This document shows, in pieces, positions 1 to 8,837 of a DNA stretch of 64,000 bases (its first letter is position 1; each line of letters starts with the position of its first letter). The position numbers and the translations under genes are program-made. Location of the stretch: contig CAZQWE010000001.1 of the NCBI GenBank assembly GCA_964597045.1, positions 248,001-312,000 of the forward strand. Direction: 5' to 3'. The notes beneath the pieces are model-generated. The model was not told the origin of the DNA and ran no database searches. It saw only the letters and a program-made list of their open reading frames with translations. Source of the stretch: UBA9655 sp964597045 (GTDB taxonomy: Bacteria > Pseudomonadota > Alphaproteobacteria > UBA9655).

Positions 1-16
1 ATTTATGGAGGCCTTT

Positions 17-1025
17 ATGCAAATCAAAGGATTGCACAAGAATATTTATAAACTAGCATCTTACAGTTTGTCACAAGAAAAACTCGAAGTTCACCGTAAA
101 GAATATGAAAAATCAGTCAAGCTCTGGGAAAAATTAAAATCTGAAGGCGTCTCAGATACCACTTGCCAAGAAACTTTAGGCTTTAGCCGAGCCACATATT
201 ATCGGTATAAGGCTCATCCCTCTCAGCTCCGCAAAGGAATTCTGCCTCCGACAAGGAAACCAAAAATACATCGAAAACCTAGGTGGGGTGAAGCCGAAAA
301 ACAACTAGTCCTTAGGATTCGGAGAGAAAATCCCACCTATGGCAAGTTTAAGATCTCCATTATTCTTAAAAGAGATTATGGACTTTGTTTGAGCGAAAGC
401 ACTGTAGGGCGTATCATCAAGAATCTCATGAGCAAAGGCCTCATTCAAAAGTCTATCTCTGCAATAAGGCAAAAGCGAAAAAGGCTTTTTAAAGGGCATG
501 CGCAGAAGTGGCAGTATAAAATGAAATCTCTTAAACCAGGTCAATTGGTTCAAATTGATCATATGAACGTTACTAAAAACAACATCAAAATTAAGCACTT
601 TCAAGCCTGGGACCCTAAGTCCAAGTTTATTCATGCAAACGTATGTTCTAACGCAACAAGCAGTTTAGCTAAAAGATTTCTAGAGGATTTGATTCAAAAA
701 GTTCCCTTTGAAATTGAATCTATTCAAGTGGATGGAGGATCGGAATTTATGAAAGAGTTTGAGCAAGCTTGTTCGGAACTTAACATCGCACTTTATGTGC
801 TGCCCCCGAGTCGTCCTCAATATAATGGGGGTGTTGAAAGGGGTAATCGTACTTTTAGAGAAGAATTCTATGCAAGAAAGGATTCTCTTGGCGAATTCAT
901 TGAAAGAATTAACGATTGATCTTGATAAAGCTCTCAACAAATATAATTCCTATAGACCTCATTTTAGTTTGAAAGGTAACACTCCCTTGCAGTATATTCA
1001 TGATACCTTTCTTAAGGCCGCTTGA
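17..1025 (+). pseudogene. Frameshifted DDE transposase (integrase-core type, IS481-like)
   Basis: An N-terminal helix-turn-helix region is followed by an rve/DDE integrase core. Candidate catalytic residues are the Asp in QIDHMNV, the Asp in QVDGGSEF and the Glu in GGVERGNRTF. The frame opened near the left edge stops at 919, but the rest of the family C-terminus (NSYRPHFSLKGNTPLQY) continues one frame over to 1025. A single extra base near 883-890 explains this: removing it restores an FYARKDLLANSLKEL-like reading. The ATG at 17 is preferred over the one at 5 because GGAGG lies at 7-11. An imperfect hairpin (TGAACT/AGTTCA, 1039-1058) just downstream could mark the element's right end. The left end is outside the window. 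It is probably inactive unless frameshifting rescues it. Confidence 0.8.
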
Positions 1026-1129
1026 GTCTCATATGTAGTGAACTTATACAATAGTTCATACAACTCTTGACGATTTCGTTATAAAATGCTATTTCCCTTG
1101 AACTTTCTACTACTCTAAAGGGTAATATT

Positions 1130-2332
1130 ATGAAATCAATTAAGCTTTTTATTATGATCACATCATTCTTTATTTTAGGGACTTCGGTTTTACCGTTAAG
1201 CCTCTATGCTGAAGAAACGGATAAGCCTTCTAAACAAAAAGCCATTGTTGTTCCAAAACCGCCAGAACTCTCAGAAATATCTGACAAAGACCTTGAAGCC
1301 CTTATTGATAAGGCTAACAAGGGAGATGAGATGGCTCAAAATGAAGTTGCAAAAAGATATCATTGGGCAAACTTTTCTGATCCTTTATTAAAAAAGGTTG
1401 ATATTGCAAATTGGCAAAATATGGATGAGAGAGCCAAAAATGATTACCAAATGGCCTACCTTCTCATCAGTCGCAATCAGATGAAAAAGCATCAAGAGGT
1501 TATTGAAACTCTGCTGAATAAAGCGAAAAGCGGTGACCCGGCATTTCAAAATCTATTGGGTAATCTATACTCACAATCAGGGATTTCTGAAGGTAAATGG
1601 GATGCTTTTGACTGGCATCGCAAATCAGCCGCTCAAGGGTTTGCACCAGGTGAACTCAATCTTGCATGTAACTATGAAGAGGGGAGAGGCGTTGCGAAAG
1701 ACTATAAAAAAGCCTTCGATCTTTATCAAAAATCTGCAAACCAGGGGTATTCGGTTGCTGAATTTCGTTTAGGGAACATGTATTTTGATGGCAGAGGCGT
1801 TACTGAGAACATGGCTCAAGCTCTTGAATATTTTGAAAAAAGTGCTAAAAAAAGTTATCCTCAAGCAAAAGATTACCTGTCTATTTATAAAGACGGTGGG
1901 TGGGACCCTAAAAACCCGCCTAAATCAAGTTTAGAGTTAACTCAAAAGGCGGCAGAAAAAGGGAATATGTTTGCCCAAAAGATTTTAGGTAAACGCTACT
2001 TTGAAGCTATCGGTGTCAACAAGGATGAACAGAAGGCAATCAGTTGGTGGGAGAAGGCTGCCAATCAAGGAGACCCAGAGGCTCAGCTTAGGCTTTTCTT
2101 TACCTATATGGAAGGCCCTACAAAAAGAGAAGATTTTGACAAAGCTGCCTCCTATTTGCAAAAAGCAGTTGATAGTGGAGACACGGATGCCCTTGTTTAT
2201 AAAGCTTTTATCTTAATAAGAGATGGTAATGAAGCTGATAAGAGAATGGGGATTAAGACTCTTCAGGAAGAAGCAGAAAAAGGATCCATTTTAGCTGAAT
2301 ACTTTCTTGAGAGAATCGCTTCTCGCAATTAA
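1130..2332 (+). CDS. Secreted Sel1-like repeat (SLR/TPR) protein
   Basis: The 400-residue product has a cleavable signal peptide (hydrophobic to about residue 25, LSLYAEE). It then carries several Sel1-type repeats of about 36 residues, recognisable as A...G...A...LG..Y..G.GV..D..KA..W/Y..KAA..G. Clear units include DWHRKSAAQGFAPGELNLA, DLYQKSANQGYSVAEFRLG and SWWEKAANQGDPEAQLRL. Such repeats form helical solenoids that bind other proteins, and the signal peptide implies periplasmic or exported action. RBS AAGGG lies upstream. The N-terminal block (LIDKANKGDE... and the following residues) resembles that of the much larger protein at 41872-44955, so the two look like paralogues. The partner is unknown; a host-interaction role is only inference. 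Confidence 0.8.
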   Translation: MKSIKLFIMITSFFILGTSVLPLSLYAEETDKPSKQKAIVVPKPPELSEISDKDLEALIDKANKGDEMAQNEVAKRYHWANFSDPLLKKVDIANWQNMDERAKNDYQMAYLLISRNQMKKHQEVIETLLNKAKSGDPAFQNLLGNLYSQSGISEGKWDAFDWHRKSAAQGFAPGELNLACNYEEGRGVAKDYKKAFDLYQKSANQGYSVAEFRLGNMYFDGRGVTENMAQALEYFEKSAKKSYPQAKDYLSIYKDGGWDPKNPPKSSLELTQKAAEKGNMFAQKILGKRYFEAIGVNKDEQKAISWWEKAANQGDPEAQLRLFFTYMEGPTKREDFDKAASYLQKAVDSGDTDALVYKAFILIRDGNEADKRMGIKTLQEEAEKGSILAEYFLERIASRN

Positions 2333-2352
2333 TGACTTAGCAGTCCTGTTAT

Positions 2353-2381
2353 AAAATCTAACATTAGGTGTTAGATTTTTT
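2353..2381 (+). terminator. Rho-independent terminator after the Sel1 gene
   Basis: An 11-bp stem (AAAATCTAACA / TGTTAGATTTT) around a TTAGG loop runs into a T tract about 20 bases after the stop codon. It separates the Sel1 gene from the secretin gene. Confidence 0.75.
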
Positions 2382-2440
2382 AACATTTATCTTGAAATAT
2401 CTACTTCATCTCTTTTACACTCCCTTCAAGGGAGGAATCC

Positions 2441-4087
2441 ATGCGAAATATTTTCATGATAATTCAATTTTTTATATGTCTTTCAGGATGTGATATAGTT
2501 GATCACAGAGCCTATCATGACACAAGCCTGAAGCTTCAAGAGTCTGATTATCTTGGACTTCTAAGGGCACCATTAAAAAAAACGTTTCAACACGTTTTTC
2601 AACCAAGACAGGAGATCACCTCTCCCCCTCCTCCCTTAACTGCAGAAATGAAAAAGCCCGTTTCACTGAAAATCACTGAAGGAACACCTTTAAAGGAGGT
2701 TCTCCAAGAACTCAGTCTACAAACAGGCGTCGGGATGGTTCAAAGCCCCCGTCTTCAAAGTGATACAGGAGGTATTTTCTATTCAGCAGATAAAGTATCT
2801 TTTATCAATGTGTTAGAAGATCTGTGTACGCTTCTCAACTTACGTTTTCAAATCTCAGGCAATCGCATACTCATTGAGCCTGACGATCCTTACCTTGTAA
2901 CCTATAATGTTCAGTTTCTGAGCCATACTCGCAAAAGTCAAAACCGTATGAGTGTTTCAACAGACGTCTTTTCACCCCTTGAAAATCAAGGAGGCGGAGA
3001 CAATGGTTCGAATAGCATGCTATCTGGGAATACGATTATGGATTTTTGGGTTGAGCTTGAGACAAACTTTAAGATGATCTTCGCGTCCGACAAAAATAAA
3101 ACCCAACAGTATACTTTTCACAAGCAAGGAGGTCTTGTGACTGTTTTTGGAAATGCTCGATTGCAAAATCAAATTGGATCCTATTTAAAAACCCTTAAGG
3201 AAGCCACCGCAACCCAGGTTCTTATTGAAGCCAAAATCCTTGAGGTATCCCTCAATAATGAATTTAAGAGCGGTATTAATTGGAGCGTATTAGGAGAAAC
3301 AGTCCATCTCTCTGCCCCTATGGGATCTCTTGTTGCAGCACGCTCCCTCACTAAAGACCTCTTTCCTTTAAGTGATGTGTTTACCTTTGCTGTAGATCAC
3401 GAGGATTTTTCTTCCTTACTTCGACTCGTGAATAAATTTGGAACAATTCGCACTCTTTCCAATCCACGCCTCACAGTTATGAACAACCAACCCGCCATGC
3501 TCAAAGTTGCAACCAATGAAGTCTTCTTTCACCTTGAGTTTGAACGCTATTTCCAAACGGACGGCAGACCGGATATTGAGAATATCTCTAGCGATGCCAT
3601 GACCGTTCCTATTGGGTTAGTGATGGTTGTACAGCCTTCCGTTAATTTAGATACGGGAGAAATAACCTTAATCTTAAGACCAACCATATCAAGAGTTCAA
3701 AAGGAGGTTGAGGATCCAGCCGTTGCCATCAAGTCCCATCAAAAGGTGAAATCAACAGTTCCCGTTGTTCAAGTGCGAGAACTTGATTCCGTACTCAAAC
3801 TTAAATCAGGTCAAGTCGTTGTTATGGGTGGCCTGATGGAAGATCGCTCAAGCTATACTTCGGCTTCTGTTCCTGGAATTGATACGATTCCCTTGCTGGG
3901 AGAGTTTGTTAAAGGGAAGGATGATGACCAAAAAGTAACTGAACTTGTCATTTTTCTCACGGCTCATATTGTCGATCAACCAGTCATTTCGGAGGCGGAT
4001 ATCAGGCTTTATAATACCTATTCAGAAGATCCTAGGCCGTTGCCGTTATCTGGCTCCGAATGTAACGGACCGCAATCAGCCCCATAA
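2441..4087 (+). CDS. Lipoprotein secretin, MshL/PilQ type
   Basis: This is an outer-membrane secretin of the type II secretion / type IV pilus superfamily, 548 residues. The N-terminus carries a lipobox (CLSGC, Cys17). Residues about 70-150 look like a secretin/TonB short N-terminal (N0) domain (VSLKITEGTPLKEVLQELS). The C-terminal secretin domain spans about 300-510, with SNPRLTVMNNQPAMLKV and VPGIDTIPLLGEFV. The intervening YNVQFLSHTRKSQNRMSVST section is typical of MshL-like proteins. RBS GGGAGG precedes the ATG. No ATPase, platform or pilin genes of that system are beside it, so it stands alone in this window. Its last 56 bp overlap the tail of the convergent MFS gene. It could serve the Tad pilus at the right end, but it does not look like a CpaC/RcpA secretin. 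Confidence 0.85.
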   Translation: MRNIFMIIQFFICLSGCDIVDHRAYHDTSLKLQESDYLGLLRAPLKKTFQHVFQPRQEITSPPPPLTAEMKKPVSLKITEGTPLKEVLQELSLQTGVGMVQSPRLQSDTGGIFYSADKVSFINVLEDLCTLLNLRFQISGNRILIEPDDPYLVTYNVQFLSHTRKSQNRMSVSTDVFSPLENQGGGDNGSNSMLSGNTIMDFWVELETNFKMIFASDKNKTQQYTFHKQGGLVTVFGNARLQNQIGSYLKTLKEATATQVLIEAKILEVSLNNEFKSGINWSVLGETVHLSAPMGSLVAARSLTKDLFPLSDVFTFAVDHEDFSSLLRLVNKFGTIRTLSNPRLTVMNNQPAMLKVATNEVFFHLEFERYFQTDGRPDIENISSDAMTVPIGLVMVVQPSVNLDTGEITLILRPTISRVQKEVEDPAVAIKSHQKVKSTVPVVQVRELDSVLKLKSGQVVVMGGLMEDRSSYTSASVPGIDTIPLLGEFVKGKDDDQKVTELVIFLTAHIVDQPVISEADIRLYNTYSEDPRPLPLSGSECNGPQSAP

Positions 4088-5252
4088 GAGCTGTGCCCAT
4101 CAAATAGAGACTCGGACCGATAAGAGGACTCGAGGAGAGGGCAAGTTGGGCGCAGACAAGCGGTGTCGTTCCTCCAAAGATTGCCGTACCGAGACAAGCT
4201 CCGAAAGCAACTCCTGTGTACCGACACTCAGGGGGAAACAGGGTATTTAAATAGGCATTAGACGGCGCTATAAAGGCCTCACAAAGCATGAGAAGAATAA
4301 CTTGGGCACTTATGACACCCATAAAATTACCCTCCGTATAGATCAAAAAAACCGGCAATGCGAGCATCATCTGTCCAATTGCGCCTAAAGCCATAAGCCG
4401 ACTTTGACCAACTTTATCAGAAAGATGTCCCATAAACGGAATGATCAACACGCCCATAAACGTAACACCCATATTCATTAACATCAGCTCAAGACTTGTG
4501 ATGACTCCTTTTGCATGCAGAGTTGGGTTCATGTATCCAACAATGATATAAAAAGGCACATGAAGAAACCCGCCCACACCCACAGCTTTCAGAAAGGAAA
4601 GGGGATGGTTTTGAATGACGTCCATGAGGGGAAGTCTGACCACTTTCTGAACCTTTGTTTCATCCAGATTCCTTCTCAAATAAAGCCCTGCAAATGCAAC
4701 GAGCCCTCCCAAAAGAAAAGGAATTCGCCAAGCCCACTCGGGCATCAAATTATTTGTGAAGAGAGCTCCCATGCCAGTGGCCATAATCGCCCCAATCCCT
4801 GCAGCAGAGGTAATCAGAGAACCCGCAAATCCTTGCTTTGCCAGAGCTGTTTGCTCAAGACCAAAAACAGCAGCACCATTCACCTCTCCACCAGCAGCAA
4901 ACCCTTGAAGAAGACGGAACATAATAAGAAATACAGGAGCTGCTATGCCAATGGTCTCATATAATGGCAAAAGCCCAATCCCGACAGTTGAAACTGCCAT
5001 AAGGATAAGAGTACCAAAAAGAGCTTTCTTACGCCCATATTTATCCCCCCAATGACCAAACATTAAAGCCCCGATGGGACGAGCAACAAAGCCCACAGCG
5101 AACACGCCGAATCCCACCATAAGGGCTGTTAACGGATTATCTGATGGAAAATAAAGAGGGGAGAGAATTGAGACGAAAAAACTATAGAGAAAAAAATCAT
5201 AATACTCGAGAGCATTTCCAATCATCAACGCTTTGAGAAGCTTGGGTTTCAT
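4032..5252 (-). CDS. MFS transporter, metabolite:H+ symporter (ProP-like) family
   Basis: A 406-residue, roughly 12-helix major facilitator. Family marks are the N-terminal GNALEYYDFFLYSFF, the loop motif GHWGDKYGRKKAL between helices 2 and 3, and FRLLQGFAAGGEVNGA, all characteristic of the MHS branch (ProP, KgtP, ShiA relatives). Such proteins import organic acids, betaine or proline with protons; the substrate cannot be read from sequence. The gene is single and converges on the secretin gene with a 56-bp tail overlap. The two reading frames there are antisense, and both encode plausible family-length C-termini. Confidence 0.88.
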   Translation of the reverse strand: MKPKLLKALMIGNALEYYDFFLYSFFVSILSPLYFPSDNPLTALMVGFGVFAVGFVARPIGALMFGHWGDKYGRKKALFGTLILMAVSTVGIGLLPLYETIGIAAPVFLIMFRLLQGFAAGGEVNGAAVFGLEQTALAKQGFAGSLITSAAGIGAIMATGMGALFTNNLMPEWAWRIPFLLGGLVAFAGLYLRRNLDETKVQKVVRLPLMDVIQNHPLSFLKAVGVGGFLHVPFYIIVGYMNPTLHAKGVITSLELMLMNMGVTFMGVLIIPFMGHLSDKVGQSRLMALGAIGQMMLALPVFLIYTEGNFMGVISAQVILLMLCEAFIAPSNAYLNTLFPPECRYTGVAFGACLGTAIFGGTTPLVCAQLALSSSPLIGPSLYLMGTALMGLIAVRYIRSQITATA

Positions 5253-5598
5253 GCGTAGGGCTCCTTAAAATCGAATAAAATTTAATACTTTTCATTCAAA
5301 AAATAAAGAATTTATTTCAATAAATTCAGTAAATTCTATTAAATTACATCTAGCCATCTCGCCACTGGCCATGGTCAATAGTCATTTCATTACTTTGGGG
5401 ATATAGAGTGAGAATAAGTATTGCTGAGTAACTAAGGTATCGAATAGCTTTTTTCACTGGTACTCAATTACCCCCAAAGGGTCATTGCTTCGTCGCCTAC
5501 GGCTCCGCGTAATGAAGCCGTTTGAGAGGGGGGACTCTTGCAAATATAGTCCCTTTATTTTTTGTCTCTATAATAATTATCTTGAATAATTGCAACAT
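5253..5598. other. 346-bp gene-poor stretch with a gene relic and a palindrome
   Basis: This spacer holds the promoter region of the MFS gene (AT-rich, 5260-5340), a decayed copy of the mltG 5' end (separate entry), and an imperfect palindrome around 5482-5514 (CATTGCTTCGTCGCC-TAC-GGCTCCGCGTAATGA). The palindrome resembles the repeats beside the two tRNA genes. No intact gene is visible. Confidence 0.7.
5386..5470 (-). pseudogene. Relic duplicate of the mltG start region
   Basis: Read on the minus strand from GTG at 5458, the translation begins VKKAIRYLSYSAILILTLYPQSNE. The real MltG begins MKKVIRYLSYATLLIVTL, then ten residues, then YPQRNE. The copy therefore matches closely, lacks about 30 bp inside the membrane segment, and stops after 11 unrelated codons. 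Similarity extends upstream of the start (AATTG...ACC before GTG in both). It is a non-functional fragment left by duplication or rearrangement on the far side of the SRPBCC gene. Confidence 0.75.
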
Positions 5599-6024
5599 TT
5601 AACTTTTATGACTCTCAACCCTTTCTTTTAAAGCTTGATTCATGGCTATATAATTTCTTTCAAGATTTTTTTTCAGAAATGGCCATAGGAGCAAAGCCAA
5701 TATTCCATTGAAGTTTTCACCATGAATAAATGTGGTTCCCTCTTTTTCAGGCTTTACTATAAAATAATGTTCACCAGTAAAAAGCCAATTCACACCTCCC
5801 AGTTTACCAAACCAACGAAACTCATGATTCGGCTCATTCTTGATGATTATGGGTTTGAATGTTGATTTTCCCATGAACTCAACTTCAAGTTTCCTATCGC
5901 TGATCTGCTGAATCTTTGTTAAAAAGGGATTCCACTTTGGATAGGACGAAAAATCATTGAATACTTTCCAAACAACTTCCGGGGCCTTTTTAATTTGAAT
6001 TTCTGTTTTTATCTCTAAGGGCAT
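5599..6024 (-). CDS. SRPBCC (polyketide cyclase/START-like) domain protein
   Basis: About 141 residues with the SRPBCC pattern: an N-terminal strand and helix IQIKKAPEVVWKVFNDFSSYPKWNPFL, middle strands ending in FRWFGKLGGVNWLFTGEHYF, and a long C-terminal helix with LERNYIAMNQALKERVE. These small folds bind hydrophobic ligands; the ligand is unknown. The ATG at 6024 is chosen because AGGA precedes it and the domain begins there. A longer frame reaches 6096 and would overlap mltG by 20 bp. It follows mltG directly and may be read with it. On its other side lies a relic copy of the mltG 5' end, so it may have arrived with that rearrangement. Confidence 0.75.
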   Translation of the reverse strand: MPLEIKTEIQIKKAPEVVWKVFNDFSSYPKWNPFLTKIQQISDRKLEVEFMGKSTFKPIIIKNEPNHEFRWFGKLGGVNWLFTGEHYFIVKPEKEGTTFIHGENFNGILALLLWPFLKKNLERNYIAMNQALKERVESHKS

Positions 6025-6076
6025 TCGAAATCCTAATTTTGTATCTAAAGCAGTATGCATTATCCAAATGAAGGAT

Positions 6077-7048
6077 TCAAGGAGACCTCGCCCCATCTCG
6101 TATCACTCGCCAAGCCTCATGATTCTTCTGATGCTCTTCAAGAGTTGTTGCAAAGATATGCCCCCCCTTGCCATCTGCAACAAAGTACAAATAAGCAACA
6201 TCGGCAGGATTTGCGACTGCTTTAAGGGTTTCAAGACTGGGGTTAGCAATGGGCGTTGGGGGAAGACCTTGAATTAGATAGGTATTGTGTGGCGTTTCCG
6301 CTTGAAGATCAGTCAGTGTTAAGTCACGTCCCAACTCTCCCTCACCCTTTGTTAAACCGTAAATCACTGTGGGATCAGCCTGGAGGGGCATTCCTATCCT
6401 TATTCGGTTTAAGAAAACAGCTGCCACAATTGGACGTTCTGAAGACAGTCTCGTCTCCTTCTCTACAATCGAGGCAAGAATAATAAGCTCGTCCTGAGAC
6501 TTGAGAGGACTGTTCTGTGCACGCGTTTGCCAAACAGATTGGGCAGCTTTGTTCATTTCCTCCTCAAGGCGCGATAAAACAGCTTTTCTCTCAATCCCAC
6601 GGGGGAAATGATAGGTTTCGGGTAACAGTGTTCCCTCTTTGAGGTATCCAACATCCCCTTTGAACTTTGGATCCCCTTGAAGCTTCTGGGCGAAAGAGTG
6701 ACTGGTTTCACCTTCAATCAATATCACTGGATGTAAAACAACGTTTCCAGACTTTAAGATTCCCATCAAATGGGCAGGGGTGACATCGGCGGGTATAAGG
6801 TATTCTCCTGCCTTCAAATCGCGCCAACTCAGGGTTGCGTAAAGCATCCCTTGAAAAAGGAGAGGGAAATCAAGAACTTTATTCTCTGCAAGTATTTGTG
6901 TGATGCGTGAAACGCTTGAACCTTTTCCAATGAGAACAACAGTCGTTTCATTCCTTTGGGGATATTGGAACCAGAAAGAGGTAAGAATAATAAAGAGAGT
7001 GACTATAAGTAGTGTTGCGTAAGAAAGGTAACGTATGACTTTTTTCAC
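6077..7048 (-). CDS. mltG: Endolytic transglycosylase MltG (YceG family)
   Basis: An inner-membrane endolytic murein transglycosylase that cleaves nascent glycan strands and sets their length. The 323-residue product has one N-terminal membrane helix (about residues 7-27), a LysM-like segment (VVLIGKGSSVSRITQIL) and the YceG catalytic domain. ILASIVEKETR (about residues 190-201) contains the catalytic Glu, followed by LQADPTVIYGL. The start is GTG at 7048. It lies about 20 bp after fabF in the same direction, a common alphaproteobacterial arrangement. A decayed second copy of its first codons lies at 5386-5470. Confidence 0.95.
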   Translation of the reverse strand: MKKVIRYLSYATLLIVTLFIILTSFWFQYPQRNETTVVLIGKGSSVSRITQILAENKVLDFPLLFQGMLYATLSWRDLKAGEYLIPADVTPAHLMGILKSGNVVLHPVILIEGETSHSFAQKLQGDPKFKGDVGYLKEGTLLPETYHFPRGIERKAVLSRLEEEMNKAAQSVWQTRAQNSPLKSQDELIILASIVEKETRLSSERPIVAAVFLNRIRIGMPLQADPTVIYGLTKGEGELGRDLTLTDLQAETPHNTYLIQGLPPTPIANPSLETLKAVANPADVAYLYFVADGKGGHIFATTLEEHQKNHEAWRVIRDGARSP

Positions 7049-7070
7049 CGGTTTCCAATTCTGATTACTA

Positions 7071-8330
7071 TTAAACGGCGGCCATCACGAGTGACGCGTT
7101 TGTACCCCCAAAACCAAAGCTATTCGACATCGCGTAACGGATCTTCTTCTCTTTGGCTTTATGAGGGATAAGATCGATTTTTTCGCATCCCTCTGACGGA
7201 GTATCCAAATTCAGTGTTGGTGGCAAAACTCCATCCCTAAGAGCAAGAATAGAGAATATGGCTTCCACACCTCCAGCTGCACCTAATAGATGGCCAATCG
7301 CTGATTTCGTTGAAGACATGCTCAAATTTGAGGTTTGTCCTTCAAAAAGGCGAGTCACAGCGTTAAGTTCAATCAAATCCCCAAGCGGCGTTGATGTTCC
7401 ATGAGCATTCACATACCCAACATCCTCAGGGTTAATACCGGCTCGCCTCAGCGCATTGCGCATAGACCGGTAGCCTCCATTCCCATCTTCTGCAGGGGCT
7501 GTAATATGGTAAGCATCACCCGACATTCCATAGCCTATAATTTCCGCATAGATTTTGGCACCGCGTTTTTTCGCGTGTTCATAATCCTCAAGGACAACGA
7601 TTCCAGCGCCCTCACCAATCACAAATCCATCACGATCCTTATCCCAAGGACGAGAGGCTTTTGTTGGTGTATCATTAAAATTTGTTGAAAGAGCTCGAAG
7701 AGCACCAAATCCAGCAACGCCAATCTCACAAACGGAAGCTTCAGCACCCCCTGCAAGCATAACATTCGCGTCACCAAGTTGAATCATACGAGCAGCATCT
7801 CCAATCGCATGAGCACCCGTTGAACAAGCTGTCACAACTGCATGATTCGGACCTTTGAATCCATGACGAATGGAAACCTGGCCAGACACCAAATTAATCA
7901 AACATGAGGGAATAAAAAAAGGACTAATCTTTCTCGGACCTTCTTCCCTTAAAGTCACAGAGGCTTCATAAATCCGAGGAAGACCACCCACGCCCGAGCC
8001 AATCATGACGCCTGTCATTTCTAGATCTTCTTCAGAAGTCGGAGCCCACCCTGAATCTTTTAAAGCTTCTTCGGCAGCTGCTATCCCATAGACGATAAAA
8101 TCATCCATACGGCGCCGCTCTTTTGCGGGGATGTAATCCTCAAAATTAAACAAACCCTTTTCTGTTCCTTGAGGAACAAGGCCTGCAACTTTCGATGCCA
8201 AGGCATCAGTATTGAAAGTGTCTATACGCCGAATTCCTGACTCACCACGAATCAAGCGGTCCCACGTTGGCTTTACGCCATTCCCTAGGGGAGTCACAAG
8301 ACCCAATCCTGTTACAACAACTCGACGCAT
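7071..8330 (-). CDS. fabF: 3-oxoacyl-ACP synthase II (FabF)
   Basis: A condensing enzyme of fatty-acid elongation that joins malonyl-ACP to acyl-ACP. The Cys-His-His triad is visible: Cys in VVTACSTGAHAIG (about residue 167), His in VNAHGTSTPLGD (about 310) and His in KSAIGHLLGAAGG (about 347). It starts MRRVVVTGLG at the ATG at 8330. A GTG three codons earlier (8339) is possible, but the ATG fits the family and has GAGTG upstream. It lies just after acpP and before mltG. Confidence 0.96.
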   Translation of the reverse strand: MRRVVVTGLGLVTPLGNGVKPTWDRLIRGESGIRRIDTFNTDALASKVAGLVPQGTEKGLFNFEDYIPAKERRRMDDFIVYGIAAAEEALKDSGWAPTSEEDLEMTGVMIGSGVGGLPRIYEASVTLREEGPRKISPFFIPSCLINLVSGQVSIRHGFKGPNHAVVTACSTGAHAIGDAARMIQLGDANVMLAGGAEASVCEIGVAGFGALRALSTNFNDTPTKASRPWDKDRDGFVIGEGAGIVVLEDYEHAKKRGAKIYAEIIGYGMSGDAYHITAPAEDGNGGYRSMRNALRRAGINPEDVGYVNAHGTSTPLGDLIELNAVTRLFEGQTSNLSMSSTKSAIGHLLGAAGGVEAIFSILALRDGVLPPTLNLDTPSEGCEKIDLIPHKAKEKKIRYAMSNSFGFGGTNASLVMAAV

Positions 8331-8352
8331 AGGAATCACTCATTTAACCTAG

Positions 8353-8592
8353 TTATTTTGAAGCGCGTTCAGATACGTAATCAATCGCATTCTTAACGGT
8401 CATAATTTTTTCAGCAGCATCATCAGGAATTTCGCAACCGAATTCCTCTTCAAATGCCATAACAAGCTCAACAGTATCCAAACTGTCAGCTCCCAAGTCA
8501 TCAATAAAACTTGCGTTTTCTGTAACTGTGTCCTCATCAACACCTAAGTGTTCAACGACGATTTTCTTTACTCGTGCAGCAACGTCACTCAT
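8353..8592 (-). CDS. acpP: Acyl carrier protein
   Basis: A 79-residue acidic carrier protein. The phosphopantetheine Ser is in GADSLDTVELVMAFEEEFG, the standard ACP site. RBS AGAGG precedes ATG. It carries fatty acyl intermediates for FabD, FabG and FabF, all encoded nearby. Normally acpP sits immediately after fabG. Here a gene on the opposite strand separates them and acpP has its own likely promoter at 8666-8694. Confidence 0.97.
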   Translation of the reverse strand: MSDVAARVKKIVVEHLGVDEDTVTENASFIDDLGADSLDTVELVMAFEEEFGCEIPDDAAEKIMTVKNAIDYVSERASK

Positions 8593-8665
8593 GTAACCTC
8601 TTTTCTTACATTGTTGACAATTAATAATATAAGAACAAACAACTGTTCTTTAATCTGAGGTTGCT

Positions 8666-8694
8666 AGCATACTATTTTTAATTTGCCTAGACAA
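8666..8694 (-). promoter_or_regulatory. Candidate sigma70 promoter for acpP-fabF-mltG
   Basis: On the minus strand, TTGTCT, a 17-bp spacer and TATGCT lie about 75 bp before the acpP ATG. This would supply transcription to acpP-fabF-mltG, which the inserted gene at 8838 has cut off from fabD-fabG. It is a match by eye only. Confidence 0.5.
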
Positions 8695-8837
8695 TAATGA
8701 AAAAAAAAGATAACGATACCACAGGGAGATTAGCTGTTTTCTATAAATTTAGCTGCGTTTGCCGTGAACAAAAGAGTTCTCATTTGTATTTACCCGTGTT
8801 ATTCTGAAGTTGATCTTCAAAATTACACGGATAAATT

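Noticed and set aside
883..890. Programmed frameshift in the transposase
   Set aside because: No slippery heptamer or stimulatory structure is apparent, and a one-base insertion explains the data more simply.
4515..4964. 149-codon plus-strand frame within the MFS gene
   Set aside because: It is antisense to conserved transporter motifs and has no supporting start signal.
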